A DNA stretch of 64,000 nucleotides from CAVXJN01 sp963773585 (GTDB lineage Bacteria > Pseudomonadota > Gammaproteobacteria > JASBUN01): NCBI GenBank assembly GCA_963773585.1, contig CAVZBR010000006.1, positions 422,535 through 486,534 on the forward strand, written 5' to 3'. Numbering within the stretch: the first letter of the stretch is position 1; each line of letters opens with the position of its first letter. Position numbers and translations under genes: made by a program. The notes beneath the pieces are model-generated. The model searched no databases. It was given only the letters and a program-made list of their open reading frames with translations, and was not told where the DNA came from. Below are positions 17,864 through 28,261 of this stretch, in pieces.

Positions 17864-18582
17864 TAGGTTTTACTCCGTGACTGCTGCGCACCTGCGCTGT
17901 AAGCACCCTGATCGTGCGCGTGCCGGTGCAGGACACTGGCGAACTCCTCGACGAATACATCGTAGCGGTTGGCGAGTCGCTCGACGTCGTTGGCGAACCG
18001 GTTGTAGGCGATGACCGACGGAATGGCTGCGAACAGACCCGCAGCGGTGGCGATCAGCGCTTCGGCAATACCCGGAGCGACCAGGGCGAGCGTCGCCTGT
18101 TGCACATTGCCGAGCGCGCGGAAAGCATTCATGATTCCCCAGACAGTACCGAACAAGCCGATATAGGGGCTGGTCGAACCGACCGTGGCCAGAAAGGACA
18201 AATTCGTTTCGAGTTCGTCGATTTCACGCGACATGGCGACGCGCATGGCACGTTGCGAGCCTTCCATCACCGCATCGGCATCGATCACGCCTTGTTTTCG
18301 CAAACGGGCGAATTCGCGAAATCCCGCTTCGAAGATGGTTTCCATGCCGCTGGTGTTGTCGCGCCGGGACGCGATCTGCCGGTAGACCTCGCCGAGATCG
18401 GCGCCGGACCAGAACCGGTCTTCGAAAGCATCGGCGGACCGGCGCGCTCTGCGCACTGCAGCCCATTTCGAAAATATCATGACCCAGGCGACGACCGATG
18501 CGAGCAGCAACAATGCCATCACCGCCTGGACCAAGTGGCTCGCGCCGACGACGAGGTGCAGGAACGAAGTATCAACCTTCAA
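17863..18582 (-). CDS. tolQ: Tol-Pal proton channel subunit TolQ
   Basis: A MotA/TolQ/ExbB-family protein (239 residues) with three membrane helices: one near the N-terminus (about 17-38) and two in the C-terminal half that carry the family motif GSTSPYIGLFGTVWGI and the GIAEALIATAAGLFAAIP helix. It pairs with TolR. Its start overlaps the end of ybgC by 11 bases. Confidence 0.95.
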   Translation of the reverse strand: MKVDTSFLHLVVGASHLVQAVMALLLLASVVAWVMIFSKWAAVRRARRSADAFEDRFWSGADLGEVYRQIASRRDNTSGMETIFEAGFREFARLRKQGVIDADAVMEGSQRAMRVAMSREIDELETNLSFLATVGSTSPYIGLFGTVWGIMNAFRALGNVQQATLALVAPGIAEALIATAAGLFAAIPSVIAYNRFANDVERLANRYDVFVEEFASVLHRHAHDQGAYSAGAQQSRSKT

Positions 18583-18985
18583 CAGAAATCTCCCTAGTCA
18601 TTGCTGCGGGAATCGGGCACGGCCGGAAACCGGTGGCGTCCAGGCAAACGAGCCGGATACGGGCGGTCGCGAGCGCGTCGGTGCCCTCAGCAGGCCGCAC
18701 GGTCTGCTCGACGCTGAGACTCGCTCGGCCCAGTTCCACGAGCCGCACGCTGACCCGCAAGGCATCGTTGAACCGCGCCGGCTTGAGATATTCGATGGAC
18801 GCCGATCGTACCGCAAAAATGACGCCTTGTTCGTCGCGCAACCGGTCCTGTTCGAACCCCAGTTCCCGCAGCCATTCCGTCCGTGCGCGTTCCATGAACT
18901 TCAAATAGTTCGCATAGTACACGACACCGCCGCAATCGGTGTCTTCGTAATAAACGCGCACCGACCAATGAAACTCTTTCAGCAT
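18572..18985 (-). CDS. ybgC: Acyl-CoA thioesterase YbgC (Tol-Pal associated)
   Basis: A hotdog-fold 4-hydroxybenzoyl-CoA-thioesterase-like protein. The chosen ATG gives 137 residues starting MLKEFHWSVRVYYEDTD, the usual YbgC opening with catalytic Asp in YYEDTDCGGVVYYANY. A TTG at 19036 would add 17 unfamiliar residues. It is the first gene of ybgC-tolQRAB-pal-cpoB, as in other gammaproteobacteria. It hydrolyses acyl-CoA or acyl-ACP; its purpose in the operon is not settled. Confidence 0.92.
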   Translation of the reverse strand: MLKEFHWSVRVYYEDTDCGGVVYYANYLKFMERARTEWLRELGFEQDRLRDEQGVIFAVRSASIEYLKPARFNDALRVSVRLVELGRASLSVEQTVRPAEGTDALATARIRLVCLDATGFRPCPIPAAMTREISVEG

Positions 18986-19098
18986 TTCGGTATGACTTGT
19001 GTGCGCTTCGGCGTATGACCACAAAAAAATACACAAATTCCTTCGGACGTCATTGTAGGCAACGGCGCCGCCGGATGCATGGGGTCTCTTCCGAGACC

Positions 19099-20139
19099 TT
19101 AGTCGTTGTCGGCAAGATTCAAGCTGGCCTGGGCCTGAGCGGAAGGTGTCAGCCCGAAATGACGGTACGCACGTTCCGTTGCCACCCGACCGCGGGGCGT
19201 ACGCATGATGTAACCTTGTTGAATCAGATAGGGTTCCAGCACGTCTTCGATGGTGTCCCGTTCTTCGCCGATTGCCGCCGCGAGGCTATCCAGGCCCACT
19301 GGGCCGCCGCCGAATTTTTCCATGATGGTGCGCAGCAAGCGGGTATCCATGTGATCGAAACCGCTCGCGTCGACGTTCAGCATACGCATGGCGGCACCGG
19401 CGACCTCGGCGTCGACCCTGCCGTCCGCTTTCACCTGGGCGAAATCCCGAACGCGGCGTAACAGCCGGTTTGCGATTCGGGGCGTGCCGCGGGAGCGGCG
19501 GGCGATTTCCGCGGCCCCGGCGGCGTCCGTCTGCACATCGAGAATGCGTGCCGAGCGGCTGACGATCGTGGCCAGGTCGTCGACGCCATAGAACTCCAGG
19601 CGCTGCACGATGCCGAAGCGGTCGCGCAGCGGCGATGTCAGCAGGCCGGCCCGGGTGGTGGCACCAACCAATGTAAACGGGGGCAGATCCAGTTTGATGG
19701 AACGGGCCGCGGGGCCTTCGCCGATCATGATATCGAGTTGATAATCCTCCATCGCTGGGTACAGCACTTCCTCGACCACCGGGCTGAGGCGATGGATTTC
19801 GTCCACGAACAAAACATCGCCCTGCTCGAGATTGGTCAACAGGGCGGCGAGATCGCCCGGCCGCTCCAGCACCGGACCCGATGTATGACGCAGGTTGACG
19901 CCCAGTTCGTTGGCCACGATATGGGCCAGCGTGGTCTTGCCGAGCCCGGGCGGACCGAAGATCAGCACGTGGTCCAATGCCTCGCTGCGGGCACGCGCGG
20001 CTTCGATGAAAATTCCCATTTGTTCGCTCACGGCCGGCTGCCCGACGTAGTCGGCGAGACGTTTCGGACGGATGGCGCGATCCACAGCGTCATCGTCGTC
20101 ATGAGCGGCGGAAGTGACTAGGCGGTCGGACTCGATCAT
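19099..20139 (-). CDS. ruvB: Holliday junction helicase motor RuvB
   Basis: An AAA+ ATPase (346 residues) that drives branch migration. It shows the Walker A motif GPPGLGKTTLA, the Walker B segment LFVDEIHRL, sensor region GATTRAGLL and the C-terminal winged-helix DNA-binding domain with TPRGRVATERAYRHFG. It is the last of ruvCAB, about 170 bases after ruvA. Confidence 0.97.
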   Translation of the reverse strand: MIESDRLVTSAAHDDDDAVDRAIRPKRLADYVGQPAVSEQMGIFIEAARARSEALDHVLIFGPPGLGKTTLAHIVANELGVNLRHTSGPVLERPGDLAALLTNLEQGDVLFVDEIHRLSPVVEEVLYPAMEDYQLDIMIGEGPAARSIKLDLPPFTLVGATTRAGLLTSPLRDRFGIVQRLEFYGVDDLATIVSRSARILDVQTDAAGAAEIARRSRGTPRIANRLLRRVRDFAQVKADGRVDAEVAGAAMRMLNVDASGFDHMDTRLLRTIMEKFGGGPVGLDSLAAAIGEERDTIEDVLEPYLIQQGYIMRTPRGRVATERAYRHFGLTPSAQAQASLNLADND

Positions 20140-20310
20140 GGCTCCCAGGCAGCGGCGTAGGCGATGCCGGCTCCTCCAAGGTCCGATTATACATATCCGC
20201 GTGACCGGGGCCCTGTGGAAAAAGCGACGTGAGGCGACGGCGTGTGGCGACAGCGACGTGACGCCAGTCTCCGATGGGGGAGCTTGCCGATATATTCGGT
20301 CGGGCGGGCT

Positions 20311-20922
20311 TCAGGGCCGCACTGTGCCCTGCAGGGCCAGGCGAATGATCTCCTCGCTGGCAAGGGCTTTGGCATCGGCTACGCCGCTGACCATGCGGCT
20401 GGCCTCGGGTGGTTTGTAGCCGAGGGCGATGAGTGCGCTGACGGCGTCTTCGATGGCGGATGGTTCCGGCGCCTGGATCCGGCCGGCCGGTGCGGGCTGA
20501 AGGGAAGCGGTCTTGTGCCATTCGCCGATACGATCGCGCATTTCGATAATCAGGCGCTCGGCGGTTTTCTTGCCCACGCCCGGCAATTTCACCAGCGCCG
20601 CGCTGTCCTGGTTCTGCACACAGGCGACAAAGCCGCCGGGGCTGATACCGGACAATATGGTCAGCGCCATACGTGCACCGACGCCGGTCACTTTGATCAG
20701 ACTGCGGAACAAGCGCCGTTCCGCCTGATCGGCGAATCCGAACAAGGTGTGACTGTCTTCACGTACCACCAGATGGGTGTGCAGGGTCACTTCGACACCG
20801 ACCTCGGGAAGCACGTAGAACGTGGACATGGGGGCCTCGACTTCGTATCCGACGCCAGCCACGTCGAGGAGCAGCTGTGGCGGATGCTTCTCGAGCAACA
20901 CACCGCGCAACCGGCCGATCAC
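20311..20922 (-). CDS. ruvA: Holliday junction-binding RuvA
   Basis: The tetrameric protein that clamps four-way junctions and loads RuvB. The GTG start at 20922 gives 203 residues beginning (V/M)IGRLRG, the invariant family start. The OB domain, two helix-hairpin-helix motifs (LIKVTGVGARMA and LVKLPGVGKKTAERL) and a C-terminal RuvB-binding domain are present. The GTG overlaps the ruvC stop as GTGA. Confidence 0.96.
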   Translation of the reverse strand: MIGRLRGVLLEKHPPQLLLDVAGVGYEVEAPMSTFYVLPEVGVEVTLHTHLVVREDSHTLFGFADQAERRLFRSLIKVTGVGARMALTILSGISPGGFVACVQNQDSAALVKLPGVGKKTAERLIIEMRDRIGEWHKTASLQPAPAGRIQAPEPSAIEDAVSALIALGYKPPEASRMVSGVADAKALASEEIIRLALQGTVRP

Positions 20923-21440
20923 GGTACCAACCTGCCGCGCCGTCGGCCGCGCACCGCCGGCAGTTGCGCCAAGCCCCGCGCCGTGTGGCTGTGGCACAGC
21001 GCCACGGCCAGCGCGTCGGCAGCATCCGACTGCGGACACGCGCTTAACTCCAACAATGCCATGATCATGTGTTGAACCTGACTCTTCTCGGCGCCGCCAC
21101 GTCCGACAATCGCGAGCTTCACCTCCCGCGGCGTGTATTCGCTGACCGGAAGATCGCGCAGCACTCCGGCGCAAATGGCGGCGCCGCGGGCCTGCCCCAG
21201 TTTCAGCGCCGAATCCGGGTTGCGGCTGACGAATACCTGTTCCACGGCAAATTGGGTCGGCTGATAGCGGTCGATCAACTCGCCGACCGATTCGAAAATG
21301 ACTTTCAAGCGCGCCGGCAGCGCACCGGCTGCAATGCGTACACAGCCGCTGGCGACGTAGCGGCTCTGGCCACCGTCGCAGTCGATCACGCCATAGCCGG
21401 TGAGCCGAGAGCCCGGATCGATGCCGAGAATGCGGATCAT
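20919..21440 (-). CDS. ruvC: Holliday junction endonuclease RuvC
   Basis: The resolvase that nicks Holliday junctions symmetrically. The start at 21440 gives 173 residues (MIRILGIDPGSRLTGYG), with the first catalytic Asp in GIDPGS, a Glu in VEQVF and the later acidic pair in SDAADALAVALCH. A longer in-frame opening exists upstream but lacks homology to the family. Confidence 0.96.
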   Translation of the reverse strand: MIRILGIDPGSRLTGYGVIDCDGGQSRYVASGCVRIAAGALPARLKVIFESVGELIDRYQPTQFAVEQVFVSRNPDSALKLGQARGAAICAGVLRDLPVSEYTPREVKLAIVGRGGAEKSQVQHMIMALLELSACPQSDAADALAVALCHSHTARGLAQLPAVRGRRRGRLVP

Positions 21441-21510
21441 CGCCTGCGGTCCTCGCCCCGCCCGGAGCGGCACGAAGCCGTATCGACCGCGGCGGTTTGG
21501 GCCATGTGGC

Positions 21511-22257
21511 TCATCCGAGCTGCGCCAGAACCTCGTCGGAAAAATCGGCATTAGAGTACACGTTCTGGACGTCGTCGAGGTCTTCGAGCATGTCGACCAG
21601 TTTCATAACCGATTGAGCATCTTCCAATTCCAATTCGACATTGGTGGCCGGGCGCATGGTGACTTCCGCGGCGCTCGGCTCCAACCCTTTGGCTTTCATA
21701 GCCTCTTTGACCTCGACGAAGGCCTCGGGCGCTGTCACCACCTCGACGCTGCCATCTTCGTCGCTGGCGATATCTTCCGCCCCCGCCTCCAACGCCGCTT
21801 CCATGATCGCGTCCTCGTCGCTGCCGGGCGGATAGTTCAGCACCCCGATCTGTGTGAACAAATAGGCAACCGAGCCGTCGGTGCCCAGATTGCCGCCGCA
21901 CTTGGTGAACGCGTGGCGCACATCAGCCACGGTACGATTGCGGTTGTCGGTCAGACAATCGACCATGATCGCTACGCCGCTGGGACCATAGCCTTCGTAG
22001 CGGATCTGCTCATAGTTGGCGTCGTCGCCGTCGCCGGAACCGCGCTTAATGGCGCGCTCAATGGTGTCCTTGGTCATGTTGTTGGACAGGGCGGTATCTA
22101 CCGCCGAGCGCAAGCGCGGATTGGCGGAAATGTCCGCGCCGCCCATGCGCGCCGAAACCGTGATTTCACGGATCAGTTTGGTGAATAACTTCCCGCGCTT
22201 CGCATCCTGCGCCTTTTTGCGATGTTGGATATTCGCCCACTTGCTGTGCCCGGCCAT
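21511..22257 (-). CDS. yebC: YebC/PmpR-family protein
   Basis: A cytoplasmic protein of 248 residues with the invariant start MAGHSKWANIQHRKKAQDAK. Members bind DNA as regulators (PmpR), and some YebC proteins help ribosomes through proline-rich stretches. It stands just upstream of ruvC, the usual gammaproteobacterial order. Confidence 0.96.
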   Translation of the reverse strand: MAGHSKWANIQHRKKAQDAKRGKLFTKLIREITVSARMGGADISANPRLRSAVDTALSNNMTKDTIERAIKRGSGDGDDANYEQIRYEGYGPSGVAIMVDCLTDNRNRTVADVRHAFTKCGGNLGTDGSVAYLFTQIGVLNYPPGSDEDAIMEAALEAGAEDIASDEDGSVEVVTAPEAFVEVKEAMKAKGLEPSAAEVTMRPATNVELELEDAQSVMKLVDMLEDLDDVQNVYSNADFSDEVLAQLG

Positions 22258-22338
22258 ACGAAACGAATCCCTCTTGAACCCACAAATATGCAGCTGATCT
22301 TACCACGGGCCTGGCGCCACCCGGCACGCACGGACTCA

Positions 22339-22995
22339 TCAGTGCAGGAATTTTCCGTGGCGCAGAAAGGCGCAAGCCTGCCTGGCGACCGCCGGCGAGA
22401 ACAGCAAGCCAGTGTGGGAGGTACGTATCTGGATGTGATCTGCCAAGCCAGCCACTTGGGTCTCGCTCACCGCAACCGCGCCATCGCCGGGGGCGCCCAG
22501 GCCGCCCATGAGGGTGCCCAAACCGACGCCCACGGTGCCGGCAACGGCACCGGTCTCGCGGTTCGCGGGCCAAGCGGGGCCATCGCCCAACAGCCCCCGC
22601 TCGAGACTGGCGCCAAGCAGCGCGCGACCGCCCGGCAATCTGGCGAGACGCGCGGCACTGCGGCTACCGTTCAGAGGCGTGCCGAGCAATACCACCCGCC
22701 CTGGCGGCTGGTCCGGAAAGCCATCGAACAAGTGGCACAGCACCAGACCGCCAAGACTGTGCGCGACATAGTGCACAGGGGACGCCGGATGGCGACCCAG
22801 CCAGTCCTGCAATATGTTTGCGTTCTGCCGCGGGCTGCGGCCGACGCTGGCGTAGGCGAAACGCGCCACTTCGAAGCTGCAACGGCGTAGTCGGTGGGCG
22901 AGCACAGCGGTCACCACCGGTTTGCACCATAGCCCGTGGAGCAGCACCACCAACGCACCCTCCTGATCCACGCCGTTGCGTTCAGAGGTCGCCAC
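22339..22995 (-). CDS. Alpha/beta hydrolase, lipase-like
   Basis: A 218-residue alpha/beta-hydrolase. The oxyanion segment VVLLHGLW is near residue 20, the nucleophile elbow is AHSLGG (Ser about 80), and a C-terminal HTG carries the likely catalytic His. There is no signal peptide. Small lipase-like proteins of this type are often called PGAP1/LipA-like, but no substrate can be assigned. The start overlaps the nudB stop by 14 bases, so the two are co-transcribed. Confidence 0.72.
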   Translation of the reverse strand: MATSERNGVDQEGALVVLLHGLWCKPVVTAVLAHRLRRCSFEVARFAYASVGRSPRQNANILQDWLGRHPASPVHYVAHSLGGLVLCHLFDGFPDQPPGRVVLLGTPLNGSRSAARLARLPGGRALLGASLERGLLGDGPAWPANRETGAVAGTVGVGLGTLMGGLGAPGDGAVAVSETQVAGLADHIQIRTSHTGLLFSPAVARQACAFLRHGKFLH

Positions 22996-23458
22996 GCACG
23001 CCTTGAGCTTGCATCAGCTCCTCGATCGCATCGCGATTGGTCCAAGAAGAAACCCGGGCAAGCGCATCACTACAGGACAACCAGGCGTATTCGGTGTGCT
23101 CCGCCGGGTTGAGACGCACGGGCAACGGCCGCGGCAGACGCAGGACGAACAGGTACTCGGTATTTTCGCGTACATCCGGCGCGTAGCGTTTGCGCCAAGC
23201 CGGCAGAATCGGAAAACGCTGTACCCGATCGGTGGGGCGCAGTCGATATTCGGTGCCGAGCTCCGTTTCTTCCCCCAGCCCCGTTTCTTCCCGAAGTTCC
23301 CGCCGTGCCGCAGCGTCGGCACGCTCACCCCACTCCAAGCTGCCGGTGACAGACTGCCAAAAATCAGGAGGATCTCGACGGCGCAGCAGCAGTATTTCGC
23401 CGGTGTCGCTGTAAATCACGACCAAAACCGATTCCGGCCGCTTGTAAGCCGGACTCAT
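22982..23458 (-). CDS. nudB: Dihydroneopterin triphosphate diphosphatase NudB
   Basis: A Nudix hydrolase of 158 residues. The Nudix box reads GSLEWGERADAAARRELREE followed by TGL. The opening (KRPESVLVVIY) and the position after aspS match NudB, which removes pyrophosphate from dihydroneopterin triphosphate in folate synthesis and also acts on dATP. Confidence 0.9.
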   Translation of the reverse strand: MSPAYKRPESVLVVIYSDTGEILLLRRRDPPDFWQSVTGSLEWGERADAAARRELREETGLGEETELGTEYRLRPTDRVQRFPILPAWRKRYAPDVRENTEYLFVLRLPRPLPVRLNPAEHTEYAWLSCSDALARVSSWTNRDAIEELMQAQGVRGDL

Positions 23459-23509
23459 TGGCGCCCAGCGCGCCGGGTATCTGGCCCGCCGGCAGCGGCC
23501 GTCGCGCTC

Positions 23510-25297
<1,788 letters not shown>

Positions 25298-25487
25298 GAT
25301 GTTGTTCCGATGTGACGGCGCTGGCCGCCAAAATGCCGATTTTAACGAATTAAGCGGCAGAAAGCCGCAGGAGCGCGAATGTTACGTGCTCGAATGGGGG
25401 GGCGCAACCGTGCGCGGGCGGGGGCCGCCGGTGCCTTTTGGGAAAGGATCGCCGGCGGCCCGCAAGGCGGCCCCGCCGGCAGGTCAC

Positions 25488-25772
25488 TCAATCGTTGCAG
25501 GACGCGCAACTGCCGGCGCCGCAGGCGCTCGGCTCGGCTTTCTTGGAACCCGACTCCGGCTTTGAACCTTCGGCCAGATTCTTCTTGTTGGCGGACTTGA
25601 AGTCGGTTTCATACCAGCCGCCACCTTTGAGGCGAAAGCCGGCTGCGGAAATCATTTTCTTCAAGTTGGGGGTGCCACAAGCCGGACAGTCGGTCAGTGG
25701 GGCATCGCTCAGCTTTTGCAGCTTTTCCAACCCGTGCCCGCACGAGGCGCAAAGATATTCATAAATGGGCAT
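25488..25772 (-). CDS. FmdB-family zinc-ribbon protein
   Basis: A 94-residue protein starting MPIYEYLCASCGHG with a second CPACG, which together make the FmdB/CxxC-CxxC zinc ribbon. A Ser/Lys-rich linker leads to an unusual Cys-containing tail (CGAGSCASCND). Members often precede aspS. Function is uncertain; regulatory or folding roles have been suggested. Confidence 0.85.
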   Translation of the reverse strand: MPIYEYLCASCGHGLEKLQKLSDAPLTDCPACGTPNLKKMISAAGFRLKGGGWYETDFKSANKKNLAEGSKPESGSKKAEPSACGAGSCASCND

Positions 25773-26056
25773 AGACCTATCCTCAACCGAACCCGAAACT
25801 AGGCTTGTCTATAAGGCCAGAGAGCACATTATTCAAGCGCTAATACGCCAAATTTATCGCCCATTATACAGAGACTTGGATTGTGATAAAGGAAAAAGAC
25901 GCTGCGCGCCAACCCGACGCCGCAAAAGGTTTTTCGCTTCCTGGGCTGCCGGTATCCCGTTTCGTCCGAACGGCGGCGCCCTGCGGTGTTGTCGGCGTCG
26001 GAAATCTGCCAATATGCTGACGCTCCCCCGCCCTGCCGCGCCCGAGTGACTCCACC

Positions 26057-27889
26057 ATGACCGCCTCGTACCGCAACCACACTGACCTGCCGAGCCAGCA
26101 GCGCGACGACTTCCAGACCCTGCGCAGCCTGGCGCCCTATCTGTGGCAATACCGGGGCCGAGTCATCGCGGCCCTGGCGGCATTGATCGTCGCCAAACTT
26201 GCCACCGTCGCGGTACCGCTGGCGTTGAAACATATCGTCGATTCCCTCGACGCATCCAAGTCCCAGCACATCGTGCTGCCGGTAGTGTTCCTGGTCGCCT
26301 ACGGAGTGCTCCGCCTGGCCTCGTCTTCGTTCAATGAAATTCGCGATTCGCTGTTTGCACGGGTGCGCCATGGGGCCATGCGCAACATGTCCCATAAGGT
26401 GGTCGGTCATTTGCACCGGCTTTCTTTGCGTTTCCACTTGGAACGCAAAACCGGGGCCATCACCCGCGACCTGGAGCGCGGGACGCGCAGCGTCAGTGCA
26501 CTGCTCAACTACATGGTGTTCAGTGTCCTGCCGACGCTGGTGGAAGTGGGGCTGATTTCCGTCATTCTGCTGACCAAGTACAGCGTCTGGTTCGCTGTGA
26601 TCACCTTCGCGACGGTGGTCGTCTATATCGCCTTCACCATGAAAATCACCGAGTGGCGCATGAGCTACCGGGTGGAGATGAATAATGCCGATTCGTTGGC
26701 CAATAATCAGGCGGTGGACAGCCTGATCAATTACGAGACGGTGAAATACTTCGGCAACGAGCGCTTCGAACTCGACCGCTACAATCGTACGCTCACGCGC
26801 TGGGAAGACGCCGCAGTCAAAAGCCAGACTTCGTTGTCGGCGTTGAACATCGGCCAAGGCGCGATCATCGCCGTCGGCGTCACCGCGATCATGTTTCTGG
26901 CGGCACGCGGCGTGGTCACCGGCACGATGAGTCTGGGCGACCTGGTGCTGGTCAACGCCTTCATGATTCAGATGTTCATACCATTGAACTTTCTGGGCGT
27001 CGTCTACAGCCAACTCAAACACGCTCTATCGGATATGGAGCGAATGTTCCGGCTGCTGGAGGAAACGCCGGAAATCCAGGATGCCGCCGACGCCCAAGCG
27101 CTTGAAGTGGGAGACGGCGCGGTGCGATTCGAGCACGTCGATTTTCATTACCAGGACGACCGCCCGATTTTGCGGGACGTAAACTTTGAAATTCCCCCCG
27201 GCAGTAAATTGGCCGTGGTCGGCCCCAGCGGCGCCGGCAAATCGACTTTGGCGCGATTGCTGTTTCGCTTCTACGACGTCAGCGCTGGTCGCATTCTGAT
27301 CAACGGCCAAGACGTGCGGCGCGTTACCCAGGAAAGTCTGCGCGCCGCCATCGGCATCGTGCCGCAAGACACTGTATTGTTCAACGACACCATCTATCAC
27401 AATATCGCCTACGCCAAGCCCGGCGCGACCCGAGAGCAGGTCGTGGACGCGGCACGGCTGGCGCACATTCACGGCTTTATCGAATCCCTGCCGAAAGGAT
27501 ACGAGACCCTGGTGGGCGAACGGGGTCTGAAATTGTCCGGGGGCGAAAAGCAGCGCGTGGCGATCGCGCGCACAGTCCTGAAAAGCCCGCGGATTCTGAT
27601 TTTCGATGAAGCCACCTCGTCCTTGGATTCCGAGTCGGAACAGGCGATTCTCGGCGCCTTGCGCGATGTCGCCGCGGACCACACGACATTGGTTATCGCG
27701 CACCGCTTGTCGACCATCGTGGACGCCGACCGCATTTTGGTGTTGGACGGCGGCCGCATCATGGAGGACGGGGACCATTCCAGCTTGCTGCAACGTCGCG
27801 GTATCTATGCCCGCCTTTGGGAGTTGCAGCAAGAGGAACGCAGGCGCCTGCACAACGAAACGGAGAACACGCGCATCATGTCGGGGTGA
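26057..27889 (+). CDS. Atm1-type ABC exporter (half-transporter)
   Basis: An ABC transporter with fused permease and ATPase domains (610 residues). Six membrane helices lie in residues 30-320, with the ABCB7/Atm1-like segment LHRLSLRFHLERKTGAITR. The ATPase has Walker A GPSGAGKST, signature LSGGEKQ, Walker B ILIFDEATSSLD and the switch His in IAHRLST. Bacterial Atm1 proteins export glutathione polysulfide or metal-glutathione complexes. In a sulfur oxidiser, glutathione persulfide handling is plausible. The roughly 280 bases between it and the FmdB gene contain no other gene. Confidence 0.88.
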   Translation: MTASYRNHTDLPSQQRDDFQTLRSLAPYLWQYRGRVIAALAALIVAKLATVAVPLALKHIVDSLDASKSQHIVLPVVFLVAYGVLRLASSSFNEIRDSLFARVRHGAMRNMSHKVVGHLHRLSLRFHLERKTGAITRDLERGTRSVSALLNYMVFSVLPTLVEVGLISVILLTKYSVWFAVITFATVVVYIAFTMKITEWRMSYRVEMNNADSLANNQAVDSLINYETVKYFGNERFELDRYNRTLTRWEDAAVKSQTSLSALNIGQGAIIAVGVTAIMFLAARGVVTGTMSLGDLVLVNAFMIQMFIPLNFLGVVYSQLKHALSDMERMFRLLEETPEIQDAADAQALEVGDGAVRFEHVDFHYQDDRPILRDVNFEIPPGSKLAVVGPSGAGKSTLARLLFRFYDVSAGRILINGQDVRRVTQESLRAAIGIVPQDTVLFNDTIYHNIAYAKPGATREQVVDAARLAHIHGFIESLPKGYETLVGERGLKLSGGEKQRVAIARTVLKSPRILIFDEATSSLDSESEQAILGALRDVAADHTTLVIAHRLSTIVDADRILVLDGGRIMEDGDHSSLLQRRGIYARLWELQQEERRRLHNETENTRIMSG

Positions 27890-28001
27890 GATGCCAAATA
27901 GCAACGGCTGCGGTTTCAGGCCAGCCTCCGCGCTCAACCGGATCATCAGATCGTCGAACCAAGCGAGTGGTAGTCTGCTCGACACTGCTATGAATATTGC
28001 T

Positions 28002-28055
28002 GCGCAGTCCCGGGCGGCTTGCGAGTACGCGAACTCCGCCCGCTTGGGACTGCGC
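28002..28055. repeat. Long inverted repeat in the gap before the AMP-phosphorylase gene
   Basis: In the 372-base gap 27890-28261, the arms GCGCAGTCCC and GGGCGG (28002-28017) pair with CCGCCC and GGGACTGCGC (28036-28055), with a four-base bulge on the right. No T-run follows, so it is not a normal terminator. It may be an operator, an RNA structure or a relic of a small repeat. Nothing else is recognised in the gap. Confidence 0.6.
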
Positions 28056-28261
28056 CTCCACCGGTTGCGCGCGGTTGGACGCTGCATCGTTTGCCCGGTC
28101 CGAAGAGCAAAGCCGTTACGCGAATCCGTGACTTGTCCCGGGGAAACCGGTTCGCACTGCGTTCACGACTACGCGGTTCAGAAAGCGCTCGACAACGCGC
28201 TGCAGCACGCTGTCGTATCCTGCATAATGAACCACACCGATTACCAACGGCCTGCAGACAG

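Noticed and set aside
25829..27022. 397-codon minus-strand open frame
   Set aside because: Antisense to the Atm1-type transporter; His/Gln-rich shadow sequence.
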